A stretch of 64,000 nucleotides of DNA from Gentiana macrophylla (lineage: Eukaryota; Streptophyta; Magnoliopsida; Gentianales; Gentianaceae), in NCBI GenBank assembly GCA_026214975.1, contig JAOBSW010000892.1, forward strand, positions 1 to 64,000. The letters are read 5' to 3'. Shown here piece after piece: positions 1 through 11,384 of the stretch. The first letter of the stretch is position 1; every line of letters starts with the position of its first letter. The translations under genes were made by a program, and so were the position numbers. The notes beneath the pieces were generated by a model, which ran no database searches, was not told the DNA's origin, and saw only the letters and a list, made by a program, of their open reading frames with translations.

Positions 1-406
1 AAAATTAAAATATCATAACGAGCAGTAGTTTTATTTATACATGTGGCCAGGCATCTGGCTTGAGCAAGTTATCATCACGAAAAGAAAACTATTTGACCGA
101 ATTTCATGGAAATTATTATGTGGTTTCTCACACGAGTGTGGAAACAGCTATAACTATCTTCGTTCTTAATATTTAAATTGTATCAGATTACTGATCGTTT
201 TATTAATCAACCCGTTCCCAAATTTTCTTACCACGCAATAATTTCCCGAATTTCGTAGGTGTCTTCCACTTGAGAACGGCGCTCACGCAAAGATGAAGGG
301 TATGCTGACGTGTTCAAAGCACCTTGATTCAGTTACATCTGTCTACAGTAACAATATATTAATGTCTTTTGAAATTATTTTTGTACTGTCGTTATGTATA
401 CGCATC
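1..406. other. AT-rich intergenic DNA, no gene seen
   Basis: Low-complexity AT-rich plant intergenic sequence with frequent stops in all frames. I see no coding, RNA or repeat signature before the MITE that follows. Confidence 0.6.
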
Positions 407-408
407 TA

Positions 409-676
409 CCTCCGTCCGAAAAAGTATTTATATTTAAAATAAATTTGTCTTTATAAAAAATGTTCGTTTAGAAGCCGTAACATCATTTAATCTATATTTT
501 TAAAACGTCATACAAGCGCAACATTTATTATTGTATATTCACCCAGTATTCCAAAAAAACATTAATTATAAGATAGTGATGTATATGTCATTCTTATTAA
601 AAAAACAGCAATACATTAATTGAATTTATTAATCTACGTAAATAGTAAAATATGGGACATTTTTATGAGGCGGAGG
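409..676. mobile_element. Stowaway-like MITE (Tc1/mariner type)
   Basis: The segment begins CCTCCGTCCGAAAAAGTAT and ends with the inverted counterpart CCTCCGCCTCATAAAAATG read from the other strand. It is flanked by TA on both sides (407-408 and 677-678), the target duplication of Tc1/mariner elements. The CTCCGTCC terminus followed by an A-rich stretch is the classic Stowaway end. The interior is AT-rich and non-coding, and 268 bp is a usual MITE length. The termini are imperfect, so it is an old copy without coding capacity that would need a transposase in trans. Confidence 0.75.
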
Positions 677-678
677 TA

Positions 679-1415
679 ATACATACTTATTTCTCAGGTT
701 TAAATAAATTTGATGATATTTAAAAAAAAAATACTAACCTTTTGGCATTAAGGGTGGCTATATATGGGAAAACCCAGTAAAAAATGGAGTAATGAATAGA
801 TGGGTGAGAGCTGACGCGTTTACGCTAAAAATAGCGATGTGCTGAATTACAAGTTACAGCTGTTTTTACTTTTACGTGTTTGTTGGAAACCAGAGACAGA
901 GTGAAATGATACCACAAAATAAAAGAAAAACAATTAATGATTTAAAAGGTGAGAGATGATACAGATTAAAAAATAAAAGTAATGTTTGTAGCATGACAAA
1001 AAAGATGTACAATAAATAAGCATGTAACAAACTTTGAAATTATTGATTTCTTTTGAATTTTCATATAATTCGATAAATCTCACATCACCAATCAATTGCT
1101 TCAAAATAAATTGTGTATAATATTGTCAGTTTATTTTATTGTGATATTATCATTATTCAATAAATAAATTGAAGAATGAGTGATTCAACATAAATTCATC
1201 ATACGTTGTATTGTGATGCCCATGTTTCGTTTACGAATTTTTATCCAGGAAAATAACGTCTGGCGTACATATAATTAAAATTTAATACGATTATATCCTA
1301 CAGTTACGTAATGAAGAAACATTGTAGAAGCAGACAGAAGACAAAACGATTACTTTCAAGTGAAATTAAAACAACAAATAAACGATCAAAAATCAACACA
1401 TGTCTTGCTTGTATT
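679..1415. other. AT-rich intergenic DNA, no gene seen
   Basis: AT-rich sequence with short A/T runs and no convincing ORF, RNA gene or terminal repeat. It ends at the ACAAC target duplication of the copia element that follows. Confidence 0.6.
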
Positions 1416-1420
1416 ACAAC
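1416..1420. repeat. Target-site duplication ACAAC (left copy, Copia-1)
   Basis: ACAAC directly abuts the first base of the 5' LTR and recurs at 5993-5997 directly after the 3' LTR. A 5-bp duplication is what copia integrase makes, and it fixes both ends of the element. Confidence 0.8.
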
Positions 1421-1590
1421 TATTAAATAAATGTATATTTGTATTTATTATATTTATAGTAGAAAATATATATTTGTATTTATAGTAGAAAGATTCTATA
1501 ATTTATTTTATGTACTATATATATATATATTGTATGTATCATTCCTTTGAAGTGTGAATAAACAATAATATTTCTCTATACCATCTATTA
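1421..1590 (+). repeat. 5' LTR of Copia-1
   Basis: A 170-bp AT-rich repeat matching 5825-5992. Both copies share the TATATTTGTATTTATTATAT block, the run of TA dinucleotides and the AGTGTGAATAAACAATAATA block, which holds an AATAAA-like polyadenylation signal. The ends read TATTA...TATTA instead of the usual TG...CA, so the termini have mutated. Confidence 0.85.
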
Positions 1591-1607
1591 CATAGTATCG
1601 TATCAGC
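1591..1607 (+). other. Degenerate primer binding site of Copia-1
   Basis: TAGTATCGTATCAGCC lies just inside the 5' LTR and resembles TGGTATCAGAGCC, the complement of the initiator methionine tRNA 3' end used by most plant copia elements. It has several mismatches, so it would prime poorly. Confidence 0.5.
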
Positions 1608-1664
1608 CAATATCTTCTTCGCATGTAAAGCCCTAATTTTTTCAAACCGCCTTTTTCTTTTCCA

Positions 1665-2660
1665 GCCTTTCTTTTACGATTACTCGCTTTTCTTCCGCTT
1701 TACCCTGGCCAATTCTAATAAAGCCCTTCTCTCATCGGGTTCAACTCCGTCTCCAAACCATAGTTCGTCTTGATTCAACCAACTATTCATTGTGGAAGCT
1801 TCAGTTGAATCTCTACGAAGGTAATGGTCTCATTAGGTATGTTATCGGTACCACCCGGCCCGTACGCAATTATTTCGGCGAAGGCATGGCTGCCAAGCCT
1901 AATCCGCCTATGACACCTGAGAAGACAAGATTGTCTAATCTTCAATTTGCTCATCAGTTCCATCAATCCGGTATCGCTTACCATCTCGTACCAAGCCGCT
2001 CGTGAAGCTTGGGAAAGTCTGTACAATCAATTTGCTAAGCCTAGTCGGGTCGTATGCGAGCAATTAAGCAATCTCTTAAGGACATGGCCGGAGGTAATCA
2101 ATCGATTGTGCGATTTTGTTTATGCTATTAAAGCTAAAGGCGATGAATTGGCCCTCCTTGATGTTGCTTATTCAAGCCCGACGATTTAGTGGATTTGATT
2201 TCGGACATAATGGGACTCGAATATAGTGGTGTCGTGCCATTCGCGGTGCGTCTTGAACCCATTGAACTTGAGAATTAATTGAAAAATTGTTGAATTTCGG
2301 TGTTCACCACACGTATCCTCCTCCCCGCCCTTAGCACTGGGCGCTCGGTTTTTGCTGCCACTGCTGCCCGCCCCTTTTCTGGCCCTCCGTCCTACTCATC
2401 GTTGTCTCAGCAGCCTTGGCGTCACCCACAACCTCCCTCCCCCACATCGTATCCTCCAAATCCTTTCTCTCGGCCCGCATCCTCTCCAAACCAACGACCC
2501 CCAGGCCCCATTGTCCCTCCCCGGCCGGATATCTATGGTCATCCTCGCTGTCCATGGCATGGTCGGTGTCAGCTGTGTTCCAATTATGGTCATTCTCGCT
2601 AAATTTTGTCCTACTTCCCGAGCACCTACAAATGCCCTACCGCACCACGCCAACCTCGCC
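1665..2660 (+). pseudogene. Copia-1 gag remnant with zinc knuckle
   Basis: Copia capsid and nucleocapsid, which would form the virus-like particle in the cytoplasm. Reading across frames, the start shows NYSLWKLQL and GLIRYVIGT (about 1775-1855), typical of the copia gag N-terminus. A second block with EAWESL, SRV..QL, and CDELA (about 1990-2165) matches the UBN2-type gag core, followed by a LEYSGVV...V-like segment near 2205-2250. A CCHC zinc knuckle (CQLCSNYGHSR, about 2565-2600) follows a proline/serine-rich linker. Stops and frame changes between blocks make it a pseudogene. The gag start is not securely placed. Confidence 0.75.
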
Positions 2661-2699
2661 CCCAAGCCCATGCCTTTACACCGGCTCTTAAACCGCTCC

Positions 2700-2880
2700 A
2701 CCATCGTCTCCTTGGTTGTTAGACAGTGGCTCATCTCATCACGTCACCACCGATCTTCACAATCTCTCACTTCACTCTCACCTTACTTGAAATTTGGATA
2801 ATTTGCTAATTGGTGATGGCTCCCCTCTTCCGGTCACTCATAATGGGTTCTACTCTTTACCTTACTCGCTTCTAATTCCT
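2700..2880 (+). pseudogene. Copia-1 aspartic protease remnant
   Basis: WLLDSGSSHHVT is encoded at about 2713-2748, the active-site Asp-Ser-Gly motif followed by the HHVT stretch that is characteristic of plant copia proteases. It cleaves the Gag-Pol polyprotein in the particle. Downstream residues resemble the IGDGS-type flap region near 2815, but a frame change separates the two. Only about 60 codons can be followed. Confidence 0.7.
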
Positions 2881-2889
2881 CGCAGATAA

Positions 2890-3850
2890 ATGATGTTTTG
2901 TGTGTTCCTACTATTTCTCGTAATTTATTGTCCATTTCAAAATTATGTCGAATAATTGTGTATCTGTTGAATTCTTACTCCATCGAATTTCTTGTGAAGG
3001 ATCTTCAGACTCGTCAAATCCTTCTCCGTGGACGATTAAGGATGGTTTATATGAGTGGCCTACTCAATCATTTCTTGTGTTCTCTACCAATAAAGCCCCA
3101 TGATGTCCGGCATCATCGCTAGTGGCATCCGGTCGATCCTGTTTGCTCTCTACACTTAATAATTTTTCATTACCGTATTCATCTACTTCTCGGTTGTATT
3201 GTTCAACGTGTTTGCAAAGATAAAAGTCATAAACTACCTTTTGGCCACTCTAGTTTACGTACTACCTGGCCCCTTGAATTTTTATTTTCGATGTCGGACA
3301 TCGCCAATTGTGTCATTTGATGGATCTAAATATTATCTTATTTTTGTCACCATTTTACTTGTTATATTTGGTTTTATCCATTAGCTCGCAAATATGATGT
3401 TGCCGTGACTTTCATTCGCTTTTGCCTACTTGTTGAATTTTTTTAATTCCACGATTAATGCTATTTATTCCGACAATGGTGGTGAATTCATCACTTCTTG
3501 CGATTATTTTGCCGAAACGGTATTAGTTTTTTACTACTCCGCCTCATACACCGGAACACAATGGTCTTTCCGAACGACATTTGCATATAGTCGAAACCGG
3601 CTTTCCCTACTTTCTCATGCTTCCTTATCCTCACCTTTTGGCCTTATGCCATTTGCTGCCATTGTCTATTTAATTAATCGTATGCCCACACGTGTTCTCA
3701 ATATGCAATCACCCTATCAAAAATTATTCAACACTGTGCACCTACCTACTCTTCTCTCCGTGTCTTTGGATGCCTTTGCTACCCTTGGCTCCGACCAGAT
3801 ACTCATCACAAGCTGGAACCCCGTTCAAAACCTTGCGTCATTCTAGGATA
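2890..3850 (+). pseudogene. Copia-1 integrase remnant
   Basis: Inserts the cDNA into the genome. The pre-integrase domain is visible at about 2995-3140, with LKDGLYEWPTQS-like coding spread over frames and WHPV (HxxxH-type zinc module) near 3122. The catalytic core follows: a PISSIDGSKYYLIF-like block at about 3295-3350, FYPLA-like residues near 3370, then the second aspartate in IYSDNGGEF at about 3460-3490. The region after LINRMPTRVLNMQSP (about 3670-3715) corresponds to the end of the core. Several stops and frame shifts break it, so it cannot make an enzyme. Confidence 0.8.
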
Positions 3851-3949
3851 CTCTTTACTCAACATGCGTATTTTTGCTATGATTTATCTCAATCCCGCTT
3901 ATATGTTTCTCGCCATGTCAAGTTCATTGAAATTGTTTTTCCGCTGATC

Positions 3950-4330
3950 TCTACCTAGCCCAAAGAACTCCTCGCTCCCCGCCTCGGCTTGGGTTCCTTA
4001 TCCGCCTCTCATTGATGACCCCTCCTCGACCACTCTTCCTTTGCCAACCCATCCTCTTGTTTCTACTCCTTCACCCCCCTCATCGCCGTCCCGCCATCCC
4101 CTCTCCTTCCACCACCTCCTCCTATTCTTCCTCCTCCTCTTCGCCCTCCTATCCCTCCCCGCAACCTTCACTCCGCCCCCGCCCCACCTCGTGCCACTCA
4201 CCCTATGCGTGCACTCGAGCCTGGATCATATTCATAAGCCATACGTAAACTCGAATCTTTCCACTGCCTTGCTTCCTCGGAACCCACCGATATTACTCCA
4301 AGCCCTCAAACATCCCGAGTGGCGGGCAGC
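3950..4330 (+). other. Copia-1 proline/serine-rich linker between integrase and RT
   Basis: C-rich coding-strand sequence that reads as Pro/Ser/Thr-rich peptide in more than one frame. This low-complexity hinge sits between integrase and reverse transcriptase in plant copia polyproteins. Apparent open frames here on either strand are composition effects and not separate genes. Confidence 0.6.
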
Positions 4331-4339
4331 CATGTAGGA

Positions 4340-5060
4340 AGAGTATGATGCTTTAGTGCGCAATGACACTTGGGACCTCGTGCCTACCGATTCCTCGATA
4401 ATGTCATTGGCTCTAAATGGGTTTTTCGCATCAAATATCATCCCGATGGCTCCGTTGACCGTTATAAGGCTCGCGATTAGCCAAGGGCTTTACTCGGCCT
4501 CGGTGTTGATTATTATTAAACGCTTAGTCCTGGTTGTCAAACCCACTACGATCCGCATTGTTTTATCATTAGCCTCGCCGCAGGGGTGGTGTTTACGGCA
4601 ACTTGATGTTAATAATGCTTTCCTTCGTGGTACCTTCATAAGAACGTTTATTTGGCCCAACCACCTGGTTTTGTTGATTCTAACCGCCACGATTATGTTT
4701 GTCGCTGCGTAAAGGCCATTTATGGTCTCAAACAGCTCTCGGGCATGGTATGAGGAGCTTCGTGGTTTTCTTACCTTTATGGTCTTTCGTCATTCTTATG
4801 CCGACACTTCCATGTTTATCTATTCTCGTGGTTACGCCGTTATGTACTTGTTAGTATATGTCGATGATATTATCATAACAGTAAATCATGAGTCCGCTTC
4901 TGAGGATTTTATTCGTTCTTCTGTGTACTCGCCGCTTATACCGAAAGTTTTGGGCCTCTTTCTTACTTTCTTGGGGTTGAAGTTATTCCTAATGCCGATG
5001 GTTGCTTATTATCTACAGCACACTTATGCCCTTGAACTACTTACTAAACTAAAGTTAGAA
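4340..5060 (+). pseudogene. Copia-1 reverse transcriptase remnant
   Basis: RNA-dependent DNA polymerase of the element. Across frames one can read WDLVP, GSKWVFRIKYHPDGS and a YKAR-like block (about 4365-4485), LDVNNAF (about 4600), a VYGLKQ-like stretch with RAWYEEL (about 4720-4760), and the catalytic YVDDIII at 4857-4877. YVDD itself is intact. At least three frame changes occur along the domain, so the gene is dead although the diagnostic motifs are clear. Confidence 0.85.
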
Positions 5061-5109
5061 GATGCCAACTGTTGCCACACCACTACCTTCCGATATTACT
5101 TCACTTACT

Positions 5110-5750
5110 CATATAAGTGGTATTCTCTTGGATGATCCGCTCCAAGATCGTGATGGCGCTGTTGGCGGTTGGCGCTTTCAAGATTTGACATTTACCCGTC
5201 GTGATATCTCCTTTGTTGTTAATCATCTTTCTCAAGACATGCACTCTCCGACGGATGTTCATTGGGAACATGTTATGCGTCTCTTAAGCTATCTCGCTGG
5301 TACTCCTCACTTTGGTATCCAACTTTATCGCCACCGCTTTCCATTTTGCATGCCTTTTTCGATGTGGATTGGGGAGGTAATCGTGATGACTGGTCCTCCA
5401 CCAAAGCCTATATTGTTTACTTGGTCGCAATCTCGCGTGTCCTCGGAGCTCAAGAAACAGGATACCATTGCCCGATCATCTAATGAGGCCGAATATCGTT
5501 CTGTCTCTTCTACGGCGGCTGAACTTACTTGGGTCTCTTACTTACTGCGTGACCTTGGTGTTACATGTTCTCAGATGCCGGTTATTTATTGTGATAATTT
5601 GGGACTACTCATTTTCATTCAACTCGCTCTACACACCCATATGAAGCATGTTGCAATAGACTTCCATTATATTCGCCATCTCGCTCATTGGGTCAACTTT
5701 GTGTCACTCACATCCACTCTCAAGATCAACTTGTAGATTGTCTTACTTTA
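5110..5750 (+). pseudogene. Copia-1 RNase H remnant and pol end
   Basis: Would remove the RNA strand during cDNA synthesis. The block RRDISFVVNHLSQ (about 5195-5235) and PTDVHW mark the RT connection. RNase H proper shows SSELKKQDTIARSSNEAEYRS (about 5440-5505, with the catalytic acidic Glu in NEAEY) and AAELTWVSYLLRDLG, IYCDN and HIEIDFHYIR-like coding up to about 5690. This part keeps one frame over most of its length, better than the rest of pol. Stops and shifts remain both up- and downstream. Confidence 0.8.
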
Positions 5751-5812
5751 AATCTTTACCGCGGACGCCGCTTCTTCTTCAACGCCGCAAGTTGGACCTT
5801 CTACCCGGCCAA

Positions 5813-5824
5813 CTTGAGGGGTGG
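5813..5824 (+). other. Polypurine tract of Copia-1
   Basis: TTGAGGGGTGG lies immediately before the 3' LTR, the position and composition of the plus-strand primer of copia elements. Confidence 0.75.
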
Positions 5825-5992
5825 TATTAGCCAAATGTATATTTGTATTTATTATATTTATAGTAGAAAATATATATTTGTATTTATAGTAGAAGATTCT
5901 AAAATTTATTGTATGTACCCATATATATATATCGTATGTATCATTCCTTTGAAGTGTGAATAAACAATAATATTTCTATACTGTTTCTATTA
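5825..5992 (+). repeat. 3' LTR of Copia-1
   Basis: A 168-bp match to 1421-1590, starting TATTAGCC after the polypurine tract and ending TCTATTA-like before the ACAAC duplication. Differences include a shortened TA run and small indels. Confidence 0.85.
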
Positions 5993-5997
5993 ACAAC

Positions 5998-6267
5998 ATC
6001 TAAACACTTTACTATAACCATCAAATACAATTAATGCGTTATATCATCATAACCACAAAGTCACTCATTCATTTCTATCATTACAAAGGACAAGAGAATC
6101 TACACCCAAAATAAACGGAAGAAAAAGAGCAACAAACTTCATATGCGTCATCTCCTGGTCAATCTCATTGGCAACATGAAAAACCTACAAACATACCACA
6201 TTCTCGAGGTGGGGACGGTAAAAAGATGGTTAAGTACATAGGTACTAGTAAGAGGTAGAAGAAACGG

Positions 6268-6346
<79 letters not shown>

Positions 6347-6472
6347 CATTAATACTTTCTACAATCACTACCACATAGGTTGTAATTGAGATCACAATCA
6401 CCATTTACTAGATCACATAATACATTCTAGCACAAGTAAGTTTGTTACATCAATATCAAAGGATACCACAGA
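5998..6472. other. Flank between Copia-1 and the nest
   Basis: Non-coding DNA with a long AT microsatellite in its middle. Because Copia-1 and Copia-2 both inserted here, it should be continuous with 1-1420 on one side and with 40830 onward on the other. It may be part of an older gypsy LTR, but I cannot show that. Confidence 0.45.
6273..6345. repeat. (AT)n microsatellite
   Basis: An uninterrupted alternating AT tract of about 73 bp. It reads as alternating Tyr/Ile on either strand, which produces a false ORF. Confidence 0.95.
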
Positions 6473-6477
6473 TAGTA
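6473..6477. repeat. Putative target-site duplication TAGTA (left copy, Copia-2)
   Basis: TAGTA precedes the inferred 5' LTR start and recurs at 40825-40829 right after the last matching base of the split 3' LTR. The LTR termini are degraded, so the exact boundary could be off by a few bases. Confidence 0.55.
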
Positions 6478-8244
6478 TTTCCATCATTGCGCCCAAAAGT
6501 CAATTTATGTAATTGTTTTTATAATTAATAAATGATGATTTATTCTCTTCTTATTATTTTCTTTGTGCTTATAAGAAATACACTACCGAAACCCCAAGTC
6601 GATTATCATATGTAGCCATATAACTTAGTGTGTGTCACACATGATGATTATGTTTATGGTGATACACTTGAACTATTAGTCCGTCGTGAAGTTAATCAAA
6701 GTATGTGGTCTATTGATTAAACCACCATTAATACGCCCATACCACTTTATGGTGTGACCGTCTTATCCGGACCGTCGACATTGGTTGTCTAAGTAAGGCG
6801 CTTGTATATGACGAGAGAGTCATATAGATTGGACCGATTTAATATGCGTTTCTCATATAATTCCGTGATTGAGAAATCTTATTAAATCACAAGATGATCA
6901 TATATGGAGTAACCTTAATCCTAAAATGATTACAAACTCCTACTTGTTTCGAGGATAGGGTTTGATGTGTTCGTTAAAGATCGCTAAGAGGCGTGGTCCG
7001 AATCACGTTCATGTTGGCACTATTCTCGGAATGAGTGAGAAGTGTGTCTCACTGTGATATGGAATCCATTCCTTCCTCAAGGGAAGTAGAAAGACAATCC
7101 CTTATTTGTTAATCCTAGAAAGCGATCGATCCGCTGGAGTTCGTATTGGTTATGAACTAATTCATCACCTAGTGGATTAATGGTAAATAAGGATAAGATG
7201 TATTGAAAAAGGTTTACGGAAACAATCTCGCTTCATTACGGATAGTCATGGAGGGTTAGTCTGTATGTAATTATTATATCAATGGACACTTATCGACTGA
7301 CTCGACGCTTTGAGAATAAGTTATATCTATAAACGATAGAGTTCGAGTTTGAATTTATGGTGACGTAATTCGAATTAATAAGTTGAGTAGAAATATTACA
7401 TTCGATGAATATTTTATTCAATTTATTGTAGTTATGGATATAGGTCCAGTGGTCCCGGGTTGGCTTTTAAAAGCGCGAGTGTTTTCTCGTTTTATGGAAC
7501 TCGAGAATAAATTAAATAGTTGGTATATTTAATGAATATGCAATATTATTTATTTGAAAATAATATGTAAAATAGAAAAGACATTTTCTATTAAAATGAT
7601 TTAAAAGTGGCGCCTATAATATGGATAAGTTAGGAGAAGACATTTTTCTAGATTATCTCATATGTAATTAATTAATTATCTATTTGTTGGATAATTAATG
7701 AAAAAATTAAGAGATTGATTTTTTGGGAATTATCTCTTATTTTGTAGCAAAAATATCTTTTCATTTTGGGAATAGGTAATTATGGTGTGAAAATGATAAC
7801 TCTCTTGGCTAGTTATTTTCCTATATAAAAAGAGTTTCTCCTAACACAATTTACACTACACATAATGGCGCCACCACTAAATAAAAGGAAGAAAAATTAG
7901 TTTCTTACCTTAGTTATTAAAAGAAGAAAACCTAGGTTTTTCTTGTGCATATTCGGAGGAGGTTCTACAGTGGTGAGGATCGACGCCCACCGGCCATCGC
8001 TAAGAGATACAATCCGGAAGACCGCATGGCTTCTCCTTGGTCAATTGCTTTCTCTCTCCGGTTGGGTAAATCTACTAACTTTCTTGTAGTTATTAATTAA
8101 TCATGCAAATCGAATCGTGGTATTATCACATGTGTATTTATTTGTAGCTTCATCGTTTCATGATCAAGTGTCTCGATCGTCTTGTGAATCGGATATGAAG
8201 ATCCAATTATGGATCGGATCCGGATTCGGTTTTATATATCCGCA
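6478..8244 (+). repeat. 5' LTR of Copia-2
   Basis: Matches 13795-14650 and then 39926-40824 along its length. It starts in a degraded version of TGTTGGAAGTAG and ends TATATATCCGCA directly before the primer site. It holds a TATA box near 7821 and a 5' leader with ATGGCGCCACCACTAAATAAA. About 1,767 bp. Confidence 0.85.
7821..7832 (+). promoter_or_regulatory. TATA box in Copia-2 5' LTR
   Basis: CTATATAAAAAG lies about 420 bp before the LTR end, and the counterpart in the 3' LTR at 40402-40412 (TCTATATAAAG) is conserved. This is the likely Pol II promoter of the element. Confidence 0.65.
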
Positions 8245-8246
8245 TG

Positions 8247-8259
8247 TGGTATCGGAGCC
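8247..8259 (+). other. Primer binding site of Copia-2 (initiator Met tRNA type)
   Basis: TGGTATCGGAGCC starts two bases after the LTR. It matches the canonical TGGTATCAGAGCC with one change. Confidence 0.85.
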
Positions 8260-8930
8260 GATTTAAAGCGATTTTGCGATCTTGATTACATAATTAATTA
8301 ATAAGGAGTGTAATTGAATAGAAATTTCATATTTTATAAATTGTATTTTATATATGCGTGGTTGAATGATTTGGTTGACGAGATGGATTCGGGTTGATAC
8401 ATTTACCGTTAGATCCATTGTAAACTCGTTTTTCGGTATTTGTCGCTTATTTAGGATGTCGATGTCATCATGACATCGCCATATGAAGGAAAAAAAAAAA
8501 CCTGAAGCAGGCAGGTTCGAACCTGCGAACTACCACTTGGAGAAGTGCGGCTGGGGAGCAACTTTTACAAGATCTTGACGGGCTAATTAATATGAAGCGG
8601 AGTCTGGGTTCTTTTATAATAACTAGTAAACCCATAAGAGTGGGTTTAAGAGTTTTCTATTGAATAGATTAGATACGGGGGTACTAATGGTCCATCTCAG
8701 TGATTTACTTTTATGTATTTATTTTCATGTATGATAATTTATGTGAGAATATCATGCCATGACATGCATCATATTCATGAATTCCACTCCTAGCATATGC
8801 ATACATGTAGATAATTAATCGTGATATTAATTAGGCATGTATGAGACGTAATTAATTTAGGTAATTAATTAAATTAATTAAAACGAACGGAATTTTATCA
8901 GTATTTAAATTCACATGATTTACTCGGTAA
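8260..8930 (+). other. Copia-2 leader, non-coding
   Basis: Untranslated leader without a credible ORF. It contains GCAGGTTCGAACCTGC, a 16-bp perfect palindrome at about 8510-8525 that looks like a tRNA T-arm but has no tRNA around it. Confidence 0.5.
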
Positions 8931-9870
8931 ATTTAATTTTGGGATCTAAAAATCATTCGTGGATTTTAATTATGTAGTGACTACATAAAAGAATTTTAAT
9001 AATTGAAAATTTGGAAAATCCGAAAAAGCTAGACACCAACTGAGCAAAATGTTCGAAAATTTGTTCGGGTGGTCAACAGGGCTTCGGCTCGACTTGACTT
9101 GTCCATCCAAGTGCGGGGTTTGCTATGAGGGTCCGGCAAGGTCAAGTTATCCGGCGAAATGAGGCTCAATGGGGCAACCTTAGCCCGATTTTCAACTCCA
9201 AAGACCGCACACGCAAGCGACGTTAGCGCCAAGCGGTCCGCAAGGTCAAGTTATCCGGCGAGTTTTGGCTCAATGGGGCAGCCTTAGCCCGATTCATCAA
9301 GCAATCAGATATGAACAAACGAAGAGGACGGATCAATGAGCCAATCCCGACCGAACTTGGTAAAAAGCTCACCAGGGTTTAATACCGATAAGTTGGTGAT
9401 TGCTTTTCAAGATTTATTATTTTCAAATTTTGAGATAAAATTCTACGATCCAAAATTTATATCTTGACATAATTAGGACTATAAAATTCATTGGTGAATT
9501 TTTGTTGTGTCTACACAAGAGATTTTCTAAATATTCGAAAAATTGAAAAATCATGAATAAGGTGTCGCTAGTTAAACAGTATTTGGAACCGATAAACTAG
9601 TGGGAGCTTTCAATTTTGTGATTTATTGTTTTTGGAATTATTAGAAAAATTCATAAAGTCCTAATGTATTAGGGCTTTAAAATTCTTGGTGAATTTTAAT
9701 TGGATAGTGTCTACACAAAGAATTTAAAAATCTGAGAAATTGGAAAATCGTGAATAAGTGACACTAGTTAGACGGTATTTGGAACCGGATGAACTAGTGG
9801 GATGATTAACTTAAATATTCATGATTTATTGTTTTTGGATTATGAAGAAATTCGAAAATCCTAATGAGAC
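8930..9870 (+). repeat. Degenerate tandem repeats in Copia-2 leader
   Basis: Blocks with the shared words GGTGAATTTT, TGTCTACACAA, GATTTATTGTTTTTGGA and AGTATTTGGAACCG repeat about every 220-240 bp (near 9400-9610, 9620-9835, with a weaker copy near 8930-9010). Between them, 9127-9190 and 9241-9297 form a second direct repeat (GGTCAAGTTATCCGGCGA and AATGGGGCA.CCTTAGCCCG). The units are diverged and non-coding. Confidence 0.7.
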
Positions 9871-10329
9871 TACCTAATTTTTAAAATAACGAGTGGGAGC
9901 GGGAAGGTGAAACCGACCCCATGGCCTGTAATGTTGACACAAGTAAGTGAGAGAATGGTGACGCTCGTGTCGCTTTGATTTCGGCCTCTAAGGATGGCCT
10001 TCACCGCTATCAAAATGAATGGCTTGGTCTACTAAAGGATAGGATTTTGGGTACTGTCGGGTCACCGACCGACCCTAAGGCGCATACTGGGCGTACTTTG
10101 ATATCTCAAAAACAGAGGGTCACACTCACAAGGATATTTTTGGAAATATCTTGGCTTGAAAAAGGAAGGTAATCAACAATTAAATGGAGATGTCCAATTC
10201 TCGGTTGATTGTTGAAAGAGATTGTCTCAATTTAATCGTCACCTCTTTGACCTACCCTAAGGCGCACCTTTGTAGGTGTGATATTAAATCCTTGGAATCC
10301 TAGGATAAACCGCATGCATGTCATCACGT

Positions 10330-10960
10330 TTATAATTCCTAAAATTTCTTAAATGTTGTGGTGTATGATTTGATTTATAATTCTGTCATAATTTATTTTT
10401 GCAACTACATATTATCTCATGGTATCTAAACTGCTAAACATGATAAATTGACTGATAATGACATCGTAAAAGTGGAAAAATAACAAGAACGTTGAACTCA
10501 ATAATCGAGAATGTAAATTAATTCTTCGGAAGAGGATGACCCTCTTGAGCCTACAAACTTAAGTGACATTGATGTCACTGCTATCACTTGTGTTGAACGA
10601 GAGACAAAACAAAATTAGTTCAAAGATGACGAGAATGATTTGGTATCAATCTCATTAAGCATCCCATAGTTTATGAGTAGTGCCTACTCAAATGAACTGC
10701 TAGTTCACGGCCATTTCCTTTAAAGAAAGCCAAGAATGGGAAGGAAAATGTCAATAAGTATAAGTCATCTAAACTAAATAAGTTAAAGGCTAAACCAAAA
10801 TATTAATAAAAGAAAGTATAGAATAAGGAAAGTGATTTCGGATCACTAACCTATGAATCCTTAGTGACTTTCTTAACCGAGTAATTTGACTTGAAAGCTA
10901 AAGTTCTTTTGTAAGAACAAGGTAGCTGTGCATTCATGATGAAGAGTAGACAACGGGCAG
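10330..10960 (+). pseudogene. Copia-2 gag region remnant (weak)
   Basis: By position this is gag. I can read only fragments, such as KLTDNDI..W-like coding near 10440-10480 and a lysine-rich KSSKLNKLKAK stretch near 10755-10800 of the kind found before the zinc knuckle. No zinc knuckle can be traced with certainty. The assignment rests mainly on position between the leader and the integrase. Confidence 0.35.
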
Positions 10961-11384
10961 TTATTTCAGCTAAGATAGTGAGAGTGATATAAGGAAACAA
11001 ATTTTGGATTTTATTCCTTGAATATCACATAAATTTAATTTCTATTTTCGGATTCGTTGGAACAAATTGATTCGCTTTCACATCGATAATATAGTTACCT
11101 TAAAGAAAGTGAATATGACATTTGTATACGATTCTGATACTCGGACTTTTGTCTAAAAAGTCAAAACCACTAAGTAATGCTGAAAAGGTGTATGTAACAC
11201 ATCATAAACTATTAAGACAAATGGTTTCCGTATTTAGATAAACGATTTTTCAACATCTATTTATTAGTGCATAGATCCTAGAGATAAGATCTGAAGACCG
11301 GCTAAGAGTGATTCCTATCTCCCAGTCTAAGAATAGTATCTCAAAGGAAAGATGACTAAGTAACCTTTCAATTAGGAAAATGTA

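Larger units (their letters stand above)
1421..5992 (+). mobile_element. Copia-1: complete but inactive Ty1/copia retrotransposon
   Basis: A 4.57-kb element bounded by 168-170-bp LTRs and a perfect 5-bp target duplication. The internal order gag, protease, integrase, reverse transcriptase, RNase H is the copia order. The LTRs are unusually short for a plant copia element. Coding capacity is lost through many stops and frameshifts, although short motifs such as YVDD survive. The two LTRs differ at roughly one base in ten by eye, which suggests an old insertion. It lies in the same flanking DNA as the large nest but is not part of it. Confidence 0.88.

Noticed and set aside
4000..4340. Overlapping open frames on both strands rich in Pro/Ser or Arg/Gly
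   Set aside because: Caused by C-rich low complexity in the copia integrase-RT linker; the domain order of Copia-1 explains the region.
6165..6404. Minus-strand open frame of 79 codons across the AT microsatellite
   Set aside because: The frame is made of Tyr/Ile alternation translated from (AT)n; no coding signature outside the repeat.
8495..8530. tRNA-like T-arm GCAGGTTCGAACCTGC
   Set aside because: A perfect 16-bp palindrome resembling a T-arm and B box, but no acceptor stem, anticodon arm or correctly spaced A box exists on either strand. It lies in a retrotransposon leader.
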